From Streptomyces coffeae (GTDB taxonomy: Bacteria > Actinomycetota > Actinomycetes > Streptomycetales > Streptomycetaceae): a stretch of DNA of 64,000 nt. Made by a program: the position numbers and the translations under genes. This document shows positions 41,671 to 50,619 of the stretch, in pieces. The notes below the pieces were generated by a model. It saw only the letters and a list, made by a program, of their open reading frames with translations. It did not search any database and was not told the DNA's origin. Where the stretch lies: NCBI RefSeq assembly GCF_016741875.1, contig NZ_JAERRF010000014.1:143683-207682 (forward strand). Direction: 5' to 3'. Numbering within the stretch: the first letter of the stretch is position 1; each line of letters starts with the position of its first letter.

Positions 41671-42713
41671 GTGCGTTTTGTGAGGACGTCGATGAGCCGT
41701 GCCCGCAGACACCAGGTCATGGGGGCGGCTCTTGCGTCGGCCGTGGCGCTGGCCATGCTGACCTCATGCGCCGAGGAGCCGAAGGACGCGGGGGACAAGG
41801 GCGGCAAGGGCATCACGGTCGGGCTGACGTACACGCCCAACATCCAGTTCGCACCGTTCTACGCGGCCGCTGAAAAGGGCTACTACAAGGATGCCGGTCT
41901 GAATGTGACCCTGCGTCACCACGGTGCGGCCGAAGATCTCTTCGGAGCCCTGAAGTCGGGCAAGGAAGATGTGGTCTACGCGGGCGGCGACGAGATGCTC
42001 CAGGCCCGGTCCAAAAATGTGCCGGTCGTGAACATCGCCACCTTTTACCAGAAATACCCGGTGGGCCTGATCGTCCCCAAGGACTCCGGAATCCGGAGGA
42101 CCTCAAGGGCCGCAAGATCGGTACCCCCGGCCCCTATGGCGAGACCTATTTCGGTTTGCTGGCGCTCCTGAAGGAGGGCGGGCTTTCCACCAAGGACACC
42201 AAGGTCCAGAACATCGGTTTCACCCAGCAGGCCGCCCTGACCGGAAAGAAGGTCGAGGGCGTGATGGGCTACCTGAATAACGACGCCGTCGCCTTCAAGG
42301 AGGCCGGGACCTCGGTACGGGCGATTACGCTCGACTCGGGTGACAAGGGAGATCCGCTGGTCGGTGTGGGCCTTGGCGCCAAGAAGAGCACACTGGACAA
42401 GCGCGGCGACGAGATGAAGAAGTTCGTCGATGCCTCGCTGCGCGGTATGCGGTACGTGATGGATCACCCGGACGAGGCCATCCAGCTGAGCCAGAAGTAC
42501 GTACCGAGCCTGCGCGGTGACAAGCAGCGGAAGAACGCGCGCGCGGTGCTGAAGGCCACCATCCCGCTGTTGAAGAACGAACAGGGCGAGGTGGGCGTCA
42601 ACGACCCGCAGACCTGGGCCCGGATGGCGGACTTCATGTACGACCAGGGGCTGCTGGGGGAGACGGTGCCCCCCGAGGACGCCTACGACAACGACTATCT
42701 GCCCAAGTCGTAG
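41671..42713 (+). pseudogene. NMT1/ThiY-like substrate-binding lipoprotein, frameshifted
   Basis: The start is GTG 41671 after AGAGGAGACGTA. A lipoprotein signal (AMLTSCAEEP) is followed by the NMT1 motif VGLTYTPNIQFAPFYAAAEKG. The first frame runs to about 42093 and then reads nonsense to a stop at 42171. Homology resumes in the -1 frame from PEDLKGRKIGTPGPYGETYF (42093) to the stop at 42713. One base missing near 42091-42096 (atccggag) explains this. It is either a recent inactivation or a sequencing error in a C/G run. Joined, the product would be about 347 residues, normal for the family. Confidence 0.8.
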
Positions 42714-42800
42714 CGCTGGGAGTGGACTGGGGCGTTGGCGGCGGGCGGCCAGGCGCTCGCCGCCCCCGGCCGGGGGCACCTCCCAGCGGTAGCTGGGGGC

Positions 42801-42970
42801 GAGCCGAAGGGGCGCGCCGCTGTCGAAAGGGAGAGCGCGCGGAGGCCCTGAGGCACGAAGGGCCGAGCACGGTCGACTGTCGGCAGGGGCTGAGGCGCCC
42901 CGGAGGTGAACCGAGCCCTGAAAAAAGGGGGGCTTCAGCGCCCCGGAGGCGAACCGAGCCGCGAAAATGG
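42801..42970. repeat. Dispersed repeat, second copy, overlapping the MFS gene end
   Basis: Positions 42801-42924 match 8828-8951 over 124 bp. A partial extra unit (about 42932-42970) repeats the cgccccggaggcgaaccgag element and encodes the last residues of the minus-strand MFS gene (FSRLGSPPGR). The remaining gap from 42714 to 42800 holds only a GC-rich inverted repeat. Confidence 0.8.
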
Positions 42971-44233
42971 GCTGGGCAGGGCCGCCGACACCGCGAAGGC
43001 CGCCCCGGCCCCGGCCGCCAGCGCCACCCAGCTGCCCGTCGCCGAGGTCTGGGAGAGCACGAACAGCCCGATGGCCGGGCCCGAGGCGGTGCCCAGATTC
43101 CACGCCAGCGAGGCCAGCGCGCTCGCCCGGCCCACCGCTTCCTCGCCCGACCAGCGCAGCAGCAGCGGATAGAACGCCGAGGAGTACGTCAGCTCACCCG
43201 CCGCGAACACCACCGCGAAGGCCAGCAGCAGTCCATGGCGTACCGCGGCCGGGGCCGAGGGACCGGCCAGCGCCGCGCCGAGACCGCAGCCGAACGCCCC
43301 GGCCCACAGCACCGGTCCGGCCGCCAGGCTGACGGTCTCCGGCAGCCGCTCCAGCCGGCGGCTCAGCAGCGGCTGAAGGGCCACCAGAGCGAAGGAGTTG
43401 GCCGCCACCACGGCGCTCACCCAGCCCAGCGTGATGCCCATGTGGTCGTGCATCAGCAGCGGGACGGTCGCCTCGATCTGGGTGAAGCCGACGATCGCGA
43501 ACAGGGCCTGGGCGACCACCAGCAGCGCCATGGGCCGGATCCGCAGCAGGGTGCGGTAGGTCGGCCCGGACGTTCCGCCATCCGTCTCCGGCCCCTTCTT
43601 CGACGCCTGCGATTCCGCCGCCTTCGGCCGCAGCGCCTGGATCACCACGACCAGTGGAACGGCCGCGGCCGCGTTGGCCAGATACAGCCAGCGCAGCGTC
43701 CCGGTGGGGGTCGCGGCCCCGTGCAGCGCGAGCCCCGCCATCACCGAACCGAACCCGATCCCGGCGTTGTTGACGATGTGCCGGCCGGTGAACGCCCTCC
43801 GCCGTCCGCTCTCCGGCACGGCGAGGTCGACCACGCCGACGATCGAGGCGTAGAAGAGCCCGAAGCCGACGCCGACACAGGCGCCGGAGACCAGCACCAG
43901 CGCCACCCCGTCGGCCGGGGCCAGCAGCCCGTACCCCACGGCCAGCGCCGCGCCGCCGATCGCCCCCACCCGGTGCGGGCCGCGGCGATCGGCCAGCGGA
44001 CCGCCGAGGAGGGCCGCGGCAAAGCTGGCCGCGGCCATCGCGATGAAGTAGCCGCCCGCGGCCCGGGAGCCGAGCCCCAGCAGTTGGCTGATGTAGATCG
44101 AGGTGAACGGGAAGCACAGGCCGTTGCCCAGGCTGGAGAGCAGCAGCACGGCCATGAGCAGGGTGAACCGCCGCCCGAGGGGGGTACGGGCGGCGGGCGG
44201 GGTCTCGGCCGCCTCGGGAGGGGGCTCGGTCAC
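42935..44233 (-). CDS. MFS transporter, 12-helix type
   Basis: This 432-residue transporter has about 12 helices, with the MFS loop 2-3 motif as GGPLADRRGPHRVG and a central cytoplasmic linker (KAAESQASKKGPETDGG). It starts at GTG 44233, overlapping the LLM gene stop by GTGA, so the two are coupled. The C-terminal ten residues are encoded by a dispersed repeat unit. It may export a small molecule, possibly from the neighbouring cluster; substrate unknown. Confidence 0.88.
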   Translation of the reverse strand: MTEPPPEAAETPPAARTPLGRRFTLLMAVLLLSSLGNGLCFPFTSIYISQLLGLGSRAAGGYFIAMAAASFAAALLGGPLADRRGPHRVGAIGGAALAVGYGLLAPADGVALVLVSGACVGVGFGLFYASIVGVVDLAVPESGRRRAFTGRHIVNNAGIGFGSVMAGLALHGAATPTGTLRWLYLANAAAAVPLVVVIQALRPKAAESQASKKGPETDGGTSGPTYRTLLRIRPMALLVVAQALFAIVGFTQIEATVPLLMHDHMGITLGWVSAVVAANSFALVALQPLLSRRLERLPETVSLAAGPVLWAGAFGCGLGAALAGPSAPAAVRHGLLLAFAVVFAAGELTYSSAFYPLLLRWSGEEAVGRASALASLAWNLGTASGPAIGLFVLSQTSATGSWVALAAGAGAAFAVSAALPSPFSRLGSPPGR

Positions 44234-45012
44234 GTGGTCAGCGCGGCGCGCAGCGTGAGCAGCTCCTCGACCGTGCGCAGATCGTAGGGGGCGGGCAGGG
44301 ACAGCATCACATGCACCGCCCCGGCCTCGGCGAACCCCTCCACCAGCGGCAGCTGGTCCGGGTTGACCATGACCGTACGGGCGACCTCGCCGGGGTCCCG
44401 GCCGACCCGCTCGCACCACTGGTCCAGCACACCGCTCAGCTCGCGGAACTCGGCGACCGGGTCCTCGGAGGCCCAGCCGTACCAGTTCCACCAGTCGGCC
44501 TCCCGGGCCACCAGCTCCAGGGTGCGACGCCGCCCACCCCCGCCGATCAGCACCGGAAGCCGTCCGGCGGGCCCGGGGTTGAGCCGGGCCAGCCGCTCCT
44601 TGACGGCCGTGACGGCGGCGGCGAACGCGTCCATGCGCTCGGCCGGACCGGGGAACGGGATGCCGTACTCGGTGTGCTCGGCCTCGAACCAGCCCGCGCC
44701 CAGGCCCAGCACCAGCCGTCCGCCGCTGAGCTGGTCCACGGTGCGGGCCATGTCGGCGAGCACCTGCGGATTGCGGAAGGCGGTGCAGCTCACCAGCGGG
44801 CCGATGGCGGCCCGCTGGGTCTCGACCGCCATCGCGGACAGCAGCGACCAGCACTCGTAGTGGCGTCCAGCCGGGTCGCCGGTGTGCGGGAGGAAGTGGT
44901 CCCAGGTCCACAGGGAGTCGACGCCGAGCGCGTCGGCCTCGCGCCAGGCGGTGCGCAGTTCCGCGACACCGGTGTGCTGGGGGTGGAGCTGTACGCCTAC
45001 GCGCAGGGACAC
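44230..45012 (-). CDS. LLM-class flavin (F420)-dependent oxidoreductase
   Basis: This 260-residue TIM-barrel protein of the luciferase-like family has LWTWDHFLPH, VSCTAFRNPQVLADMARTVDQLSGGRLVLGLGAGWFEAEH (in parts) and LPVLIGGGGRRRTLELVAREAD. These are features of the F420-dependent subgroup. It might reduce or oxidise a cluster intermediate, but no direct link is shown. It is coupled to the MFS gene downstream and follows the dehydrogenase gene by 57 nt. Confidence 0.9.
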   Translation of the reverse strand: MSLRVGVQLHPQHTGVAELRTAWREADALGVDSLWTWDHFLPHTGDPAGRHYECWSLLSAMAVETQRAAIGPLVSCTAFRNPQVLADMARTVDQLSGGRLVLGLGAGWFEAEHTEYGIPFPGPAERMDAFAAAVTAVKERLARLNPGPAGRLPVLIGGGGRRRTLELVAREADWWNWYGWASEDPVAEFRELSGVLDQWCERVGRDPGEVARTVMVNPDQLPLVEGFAEAGAVHVMLSLPAPYDLRTVEELLTLRAALTT

Positions 45013-45069
45013 GGCGGTCCTTTCTCGGATGTGCTCGGGTGGCTCGGATGCGGCGCGGGACCCGGTGCG

Positions 45070-46086
45070 TTACGGGGTGACGACGACCCGGTAGACGGGG
45101 GTCCCGGCGGTCTGCTGGAGCGCCTTCTCCACCTCGTCGAGCGCATAGCGCGCGGTGACCAGCGTCCGGAGCCGCTCGGCGAGACCGCCGCCGCGGAGCA
45201 GTTCGGCGGCGGCGCGCCAGTCGTCGGGCTCATGGCTGAAGGAGCCGGTGACGGTGAGCTGGCGGCGGTGCACCTCGTAGCCGGGCAGCTCGGCGGGCGG
45301 GCCGTCGGGGCCGCCGCCGAAGAGCACGATGGTGCCGCCGTCGGCGACGGAGGCCAGGGCGGTGGCGATGGACTCCCTGGACGCGATGGTCACGAACACC
45401 ACGTCGGCGGGCGCGAGGTGACCGACGTCCTCGGGGGTGACGGCCGCGTCGGCCCCGGCGTCGGCGATGGCGGCGAGCCGCTGCTGGTCGCGTTCGACCA
45501 CACACACGCCGCGGGCCTGGAGGTGCCGGGCGACGGCGAGGTGCAGCCGGCCCATGTAGCCCGCGCCGATCACGGTGACCCGGTCACCGGCGCGGAATCC
45601 GCCGCGGCGCAGCGAGTGGACCACACAGGCCAGCGGTTCGCCCATGGCGGCCACGGCGGGGTCGGTGTCGCCCACCGACCACACCCGGGAGGCGGGGAGG
45701 ACGATGTACTCGCCCAGGCCCGCGCCCATGGCGATGGCGCCGTCCTCCCGGACCTGGCCCTGGAGGGCTACGCAGATGGCGGACTGGCCGCGGCGGCAGG
45801 CCCGGCAGGTGCCGCAGCGGGGCAGTCCGTCGAGGGTGACCAGGGAGCCGACGGCGGGCATGTCCTCCAGGTCGGCGGCCTTGGCGCCGACCTTCTCCAC
45901 CCAGCCGGATATCTCATGTCCGGCGGCGGCCGGGTAAACGTTCATGCGCCCGGCGTACAGATTGGCCTCCATGGTGCAGATGCCGCACGCCGCGATGCGG
46001 ACGAGCACCTCGGAGTCGCCCACGTCGGGCACAGGTATCTCTCTGATCTCCACCTGGCCTGGCGCGGTGATGACAGCGGTGCGCAT
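45070..46086 (-). CDS. Zinc-dependent medium-chain alcohol dehydrogenase
   Basis: This 338-residue MDR protein has catalytic zinc region ACGICTMEANLYAG and GHEISGWVEKVG, structural zinc Cys cluster CGTCRACRRGQSAIC, and the NAD(P) motif VTVIGAGYMGRLHLAVARHL. It resembles polyol/threonine-type dehydrogenases. It is in the same orientation as the LLM and MFS genes and may form an operon with them. Substrate unknown. Confidence 0.9.
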   Translation of the reverse strand: MRTAVITAPGQVEIREIPVPDVGDSEVLVRIAACGICTMEANLYAGRMNVYPAAAGHEISGWVEKVGAKAADLEDMPAVGSLVTLDGLPRCGTCRACRRGQSAICVALQGQVREDGAIAMGAGLGEYIVLPASRVWSVGDTDPAVAAMGEPLACVVHSLRRGGFRAGDRVTVIGAGYMGRLHLAVARHLQARGVCVVERDQQRLAAIADAGADAAVTPEDVGHLAPADVVFVTIASRESIATALASVADGGTIVLFGGGPDGPPAELPGYEVHRRQLTVTGSFSHEPDDWRAAAELLRGGGLAERLRTLVTARYALDEVEKALQQTAGTPVYRVVVTP

Positions 46087-46158
46087 GTGAACTGCCTTCC
46101 GGAATACGGACGTTGTGCCGGGAGGCTATGTCGCGCTGTCAGCCGTGGCAAGAAAGGA

Positions 46159-47724
46159 TCAACGGTCGGAACCGGCCGATGAGGACGCCCGCCGGAAGGT
46201 CCACCAGATGACCGCCGCCCCGACCGCGGCGGCGATGGCGCCGACGACGGAGGCGACATGCATGGCGTGCACAAAGCCCCGGTCGGCGAGGTCGGACAGA
46301 TGGGGCAGCCGCAGCCGGTCGCCGATCATCCGGGTGGCCTCGGGGGACTCCTGGGCGGAGTCGGCGGCTCCTGGGGGCAGCCGGTCCAGATCCGGGGTGA
46401 TCCGGTCGCGGTAGACGCTGACGAGGACGGAGCCGAGGACGGCGACCCCGAGGACACCGCCGATCTGCCGCATCGCGTTGTTGACGGCCGAGCCGGCCCC
46501 GGTGCGGTCGGCGGGCAGTACGGACATGATGGCCTCGGTGGTGGGGGCCACCGCGGCGCCCATGCCCAGCCCCTGGAGGATGAGGAAGACCCAGAACAGC
46601 GCCAGTCCGCTGTGCTCGTCGAGGAAGACGTAGGCGAAGAATCCGATGGTGGCGATCAGCATGGCGGTGGTGACCACCGCGCGGACCCCGAACGCCCGGA
46701 CCAGCTTGGCCGAGAACGGGGCACCGAGTAAGACGCCGAGGGCGACGGGGGCGATGGACAGCCCGCACTCCAGCGGGGTCTGGCGGTGCACCCCTTGCAG
46801 ATAGAAGCTGGTGTAGTACATCGAGCCATTCAGGCCGAAAAAGGTGAGCATCACCGCCACACTGGCGCCGGTGAACCGGATGTCGCGGAACAGCCGCACG
46901 TCGAAGCTGGGGTTGGTCACCCGCAGTTCGACCAGGACGAACACCACGACCAGCAGCGCGCCCCCGGCGAGTGCCGCGAGGATGGCCGGATCGGTCCAGT
47001 CGTTGCGGTGGCCGCCCTCGATGACGCCCCAGACGATGGCGAACAGCCCGGCGGTGGAGAGCACCACGCCCAGCGGGTCGAACTTCTGCCGCACCCGCTT
47101 GGCCACCCCGGGCAGGAAGACCAGCGACCCGGCCACGCACAGCACCACGATCGGGACATTCACCAGGAAGACCGAACCCCACCAGAAGTGGTCCAGCAGG
47201 GCCCCGCTGAGCATCGGTCCGGTGGCGATGGCGATACCGCTGGAGCCGGACCAGATGGCGATGGCGGTGGCGCGGTGCCGCTCGTCGAAGACCTGGGCGA
47301 TCAGCGCGAGGGTGGCGGGCATGATCAGGGCGCTGCCGATGCCCATCGCGCCCCGGGCGACGATGAGTTCGGTGGCCGAGCCCGCGTAGGCGGCCCAGGC
47401 GGAGGCGGCGCCGAAGACGAGCATGCCGGTGAGCAGCAGTCTGCGGTGTCCGTAGCGGTCGGCGAGTACCCCGCCGGTGAACAGCAGCACCGCGAAGACC
47501 AGGGTGTAGGAACTGATGCTCCACTGGAGCTCGTTGGGCCCGGCGCCGAGGCCCTCGTCGGGGTCGGCCAGTGTCTTGAGCGCGACGTTCAGCACGGTGT
47601 TGTCGAGCCAGACGGCCAGCTGGGCCAGGACGAGCACCGAGAGTGCGAGCCACTGGCGGCCGGTCGGTGAGGACGACGGTTCGGTCGGAGCCGTGTCGGT
47701 CGTCGCGGTGTTCTGTGCAGCCAT
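46159..47724 (-). CDS. DHA2-family (EmrB/QacA-type) MFS drug exporter
   Basis: This 521-residue protein has about 14 helices and the DHA2 motifs: LDNTVLNVALKTL in TM1, GVLADRYGHRRLLLTGM in loop 2-3, and WSGSSGIAIATGPMLSGALL as the antiporter motif C. It exports drugs or metabolites using the proton gradient. Start chosen at ATG 47724. Leu332 is a rare TTA codon (46729-46731), as in the regulator at 47984 and a DsrE gene, which supports a shared bldA-linked programme with the biosynthetic cluster. Confidence 0.92.
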   Translation of the reverse strand: MAAQNTATTDTAPTEPSSSPTGRQWLALSVLVLAQLAVWLDNTVLNVALKTLADPDEGLGAGPNELQWSISSYTLVFAVLLFTGGVLADRYGHRRLLLTGMLVFGAASAWAAYAGSATELIVARGAMGIGSALIMPATLALIAQVFDERHRATAIAIWSGSSGIAIATGPMLSGALLDHFWWGSVFLVNVPIVVLCVAGSLVFLPGVAKRVRQKFDPLGVVLSTAGLFAIVWGVIEGGHRNDWTDPAILAALAGGALLVVVFVLVELRVTNPSFDVRLFRDIRFTGASVAVMLTFFGLNGSMYYTSFYLQGVHRQTPLECGLSIAPVALGVLLGAPFSAKLVRAFGVRAVVTTAMLIATIGFFAYVFLDEHSGLALFWVFLILQGLGMGAAVAPTTEAIMSVLPADRTGAGSAVNNAMRQIGGVLGVAVLGSVLVSVYRDRITPDLDRLPPGAADSAQESPEATRMIGDRLRLPHLSDLADRGFVHAMHVASVVGAIAAAVGAAVIWWTFRRASSSAGSDR

Positions 47725-47983
47725 GAGGGCGGCGCCTTTCGGGACCACGGAGGGGCGAGGGGGTCCGCGTCGTACGTCAAGGGACGGCTTACTGGCTTAT
47801 GCGCTGGCGTATGAGGAAGCTACCAATCGGCCGAGCCGAGGCGCAGCCCCTTGGTGCCACCAGCCTGTTCAGCGGCGGGAACACGCGGGCATTTCGCGGC
47901 GAGAACTGTCCTATAAGCGACGATCTTCCTTGCCGTGTGGAGGGTGGCTGGTTACTGTGCGGCAAAGGGAACGGGGGTGTCCT

Positions 47984-48829
47984 TTGAGCCATTTCGGAAT
48001 TCAACTAAATGACCGTGCGCCTATTGACGGCAATGACAAGGGGGCTGGCGCCAGGGGGACGGTTCGCAGGGAACCGGAAGTGAGGTCGGACAACCTGGAG
48101 CAGGCTCTGGGAGAGGCGTTACGCCTGCTGGAGTCGGCTGTCCATCATCATCGGCGCAGTGTCTTGGCGTCCGCGACCGCCGAACTCCCGGTGGCCGGGG
48201 AGGCGGTGGCCGGATGGGTGGCGCGGCTGGTGCTGCGTGCCGAGCGCGATGTGATCTGGAGTCTGCCGGAGGTGACATGTGAGGAGCATGCCCGGCTGAT
48301 CGCGCAGACCCTCACCCAACTCGCGGGCAAGGGCGTCAGAACGCGGATGCTGTGCCCGCCGCGGGTGATCCGGGAGGCCGCGTGGCAGCGTTCCGTCGGC
48401 GCGGTGGAGCGGCTGGACATCCGGGTCTGTGACGGGGTGCGGCAGGAGCTGGTGGTGGTGGACGGGAGTGCGGTCATCGCGCCCGACGCCTCCCCGGGCG
48501 AACCTGGTGGATCCCGGGCCTCGATGATCCAGAACTCGACCGTGGCCGACATGCTGCACCAACTGCTGTGCGGGATGTGGGACACGGCGCAGCGCCCGAT
48601 GCGGCCGCTGTCCTTCGAGGGCGGTGCGCGCGGCCGGGTGCTGCGCGAGGTGCTCACGCTGATGGCGGAGGGCTACAAGGACGATGCGGCGGCCCGCAAG
48701 CTGGGTCTGTCGGTGCGTACCTACCGGCGCTATGTGGCTGACATCATGCGTGACTTGAAGGTCGAATCACGGTTCCAGGCCGGAGTGCGCGCCGTGCGCG
48801 CCGGACTCATGGAACCCGACGGCGACTGA
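47984..48829 (+). CDS. LuxR-like HTH regulator, paralogue 3 (likely cluster-situated activator)
   Basis: This 281-residue regulator shares the layout of the two paralogues at 36.7-38.6 kb: N-terminal helix (LEQALGEALRLLESAVHHHRR), middle domain (RDVIWSLPEVTCEEHARLI, VRTRMLCPPRVIREA), and C-terminal HTH (LTLMAEGYKDDAAARKLG, SVRTYRRYVADIM). I start at TTG 47984, which follows GGGGGTG at good spacing; GTG 48080 is an alternative. A TTA codon lies at 48119-48121. It sits directly upstream of the ACP/KS run and probably activates it. The 266-base gap to the ACP gene holds no other gene. Confidence 0.8.
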   Translation: MSHFGIQLNDRAPIDGNDKGAGARGTVRREPEVRSDNLEQALGEALRLLESAVHHHRRSVLASATAELPVAGEAVAGWVARLVLRAERDVIWSLPEVTCEEHARLIAQTLTQLAGKGVRTRMLCPPRVIREAAWQRSVGAVERLDIRVCDGVRQELVVVDGSAVIAPDASPGEPGGSRASMIQNSTVADMLHQLLCGMWDTAQRPMRPLSFEGGARGRVLREVLTLMAEGYKDDAAARKLGLSVRTYRRYVADIMRDLKVESRFQAGVRAVRAGLMEPDGD

Positions 48830-49095
48830 CATCCACTGCCGAGGGCGGTCGGTTTCGGGGTGATTTGCGTGGTCTGCGTGTCAGCTTCCTGACACGATCT
48901 TGCGGATTCCGCGCTCATACGCTCCGGTAACCGGGCGCCCTCGGCAGCTTTATGACAGCCGCTGACGGCAATCACTCAGGTTTACCGGGCACATGACAGG
49001 TAGTGGACTCGGGGCTTGTCCGCCTCGGGGGCGGCGCATAGCGTCATCGGCAGCTTCGCCGCTTTGCCCATGCCCGAAAATGGAGGTGCGCGGTA

Positions 49096-49347
49096 ATGTC
49101 CGCCATCGTCGAAGAGCGCCGGGAAACCATCAGGGAAATCGTTATCGATATCCTTGAGATCGATCCCGATGAGGTCACCGAGACCAGTCTCTTCAAGGAA
49201 GAGCACGACGCGGATTCGCTGCGGGCCATTGAAATTCTGTCGGCGCTGGAGAAAAAATTCAACGTCGTCATCAATCAGTCCGAACTCAGCCGGATGGTCA
49301 ATCTGCACGGCGTCTACGAGGTGGTTTCCGACGCGGCCGGCTGGTGA
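49096..49347 (+). CDS. Acyl carrier protein, first of two
   Basis: This 83-residue ACP carries the phosphopantetheine serine in ADSLRAIEIL (Ser41). Acidic helices flank it (IDILEIDPDEVTETSLF). It starts the biosynthetic operon, with a GGAGG site before ATG 49096. The codon and base composition of its first 200 nt is less GC-rich than the genes downstream. It probably tethers the growing chain for one of the ketosynthase pairs. Confidence 0.95.
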   Translation: MSAIVEERRETIREIVIDILEIDPDEVTETSLFKEEHDADSLRAIEILSALEKKFNVVINQSELSRMVNLHGVYEVVSDAAGW

Positions 49348-49383
49348 CGGACTCTCGGCGGATTCCTCGGAAGGCAGAGCGAT

Positions 49384-50619
49384 ATGCGTGGTGAGCCGGG
49401 TCGCAGGGTGGTCGTCACGGGCCTCGGAGCGGTGTCGGGCATAGGCATCGGCGCCGCCGAATTCCTTGCCGGGCTGCGCGCGGGAAAGAGCGCCGCCAAG
49501 CCCATCACCGCCTTCGACACCGAGGGCTTCGAGCACTCCATGGCGTGCGAGGTCACGGATTTCGACCCCGGTGAGTGGATCCGCAATCTGCCGCCCCGCA
49601 CCCTGGGCCGGGCGAGCCAGTTCGCCGTCTCCGCCGCGCGGATGGCCGTGGCGGACGCCGGGCTCCCGGAGGGCGAACTGCGCGAGATGCCCTGTCTGAT
49701 ATCCGTCGGTACCACCGACGGCGAGTCCAGGGACCTGGACCAGCTGGTCGAGGTGGAGGTGGACCTCGGCCCGGAGCGGATGGACCCGGTCACCGCACGC
49801 CGGGTCCCGGCCGGACGGCTGTCGTCCACCATCGCCCATGAGTTCGGCCTCACCCGTGCCGAGGCGGTCACCCTGCCCACCGCCTGCGCCGCGGGCAACT
49901 ACGCGATCGGCTACGGCTTCGACGCCATCCGCGGCGGGGACGTGGACATCGCCCTGTGCGGCGGCGCCGACGCCCTGTGCCGCAAGACCTTCACCGGCTT
50001 CTACCGCCTGGGCACCATCGCCCCCGAGCGCTGCCAGCCCTTCGACAAGGACCGCAAGGGCATCCTCACCGGCGAGGGCGCGGGCGTCCTGGTGCTGGAG
50101 AGCCTGGAGTCGGCGCTCGCCCGGGGCGCCCGGATCTACGCCGAGGTCCTCGGCTACGGCCTCAACTGCGACGCCGACCACCCGGTGGCCCCCAATCAGG
50201 ACAGCGTGGCCCGCTGTATGCAACTGGCCCTGGACAACGCCCGCGTCCGCCCCGACGAGGTCGACTTCATCTCCGCGCACGGCACCGGCACCCGCGCCAA
50301 CGACATCACCGAGGCCCGCGCCATCCACCAGGTCTTCGGCGAGCGCACGGCACCGCGCACCGTCTCCGTCAAGTCGATGATCGGCCACTCCATGGGCGCG
50401 GCCGGAGCGCTGGCCTCCATCGCCTGCGCGCTCGCGATCACCGAGGGGTTCATCCCGCCGACCATCAACCACGCCGAAACCGACCCCGAGTGCGCGCTCG
50501 ACTGTGTGCCCAACCAGGCCGTCGAGGCCGAGCTGCGGGTCGTCCAGAACAACGGCCTGGCCTTCGGCGGCAACAACGCCGTGGTGATCTTCGGCAAGCA
50601 CAGTTCGGCCGGATCATGA
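49384..50619 (+). CDS. Beta-ketoacyl-ACP synthase 1, complete catalytic triad
   Basis: This 411-residue FabF-like ketosynthase has Cys168 (TACAAGNYA), His299 (AHGTGTRAND) and His335 (KSMIGHSMGAAG), and GGNNAVVIFG at the C-terminus. It should condense malonyl-ACP with an acyl primer or chain. It follows ACP 1 by 36 nt and overlaps the next ketosynthase by ATGA. It has no degenerate partner next to it; the unpaired degenerate homologue at 57990-59135 is a candidate. Confidence 0.93.
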   Translation: MRGEPGRRVVVTGLGAVSGIGIGAAEFLAGLRAGKSAAKPITAFDTEGFEHSMACEVTDFDPGEWIRNLPPRTLGRASQFAVSAARMAVADAGLPEGELREMPCLISVGTTDGESRDLDQLVEVEVDLGPERMDPVTARRVPAGRLSSTIAHEFGLTRAEAVTLPTACAAGNYAIGYGFDAIRGGDVDIALCGGADALCRKTFTGFYRLGTIAPERCQPFDKDRKGILTGEGAGVLVLESLESALARGARIYAEVLGYGLNCDADHPVAPNQDSVARCMQLALDNARVRPDEVDFISAHGTGTRANDITEARAIHQVFGERTAPRTVSVKSMIGHSMGAAGALASIACALAITEGFIPPTINHAETDPECALDCVPNQAVEAELRVVQNNGLAFGGNNAVVIFGKHSSAGS

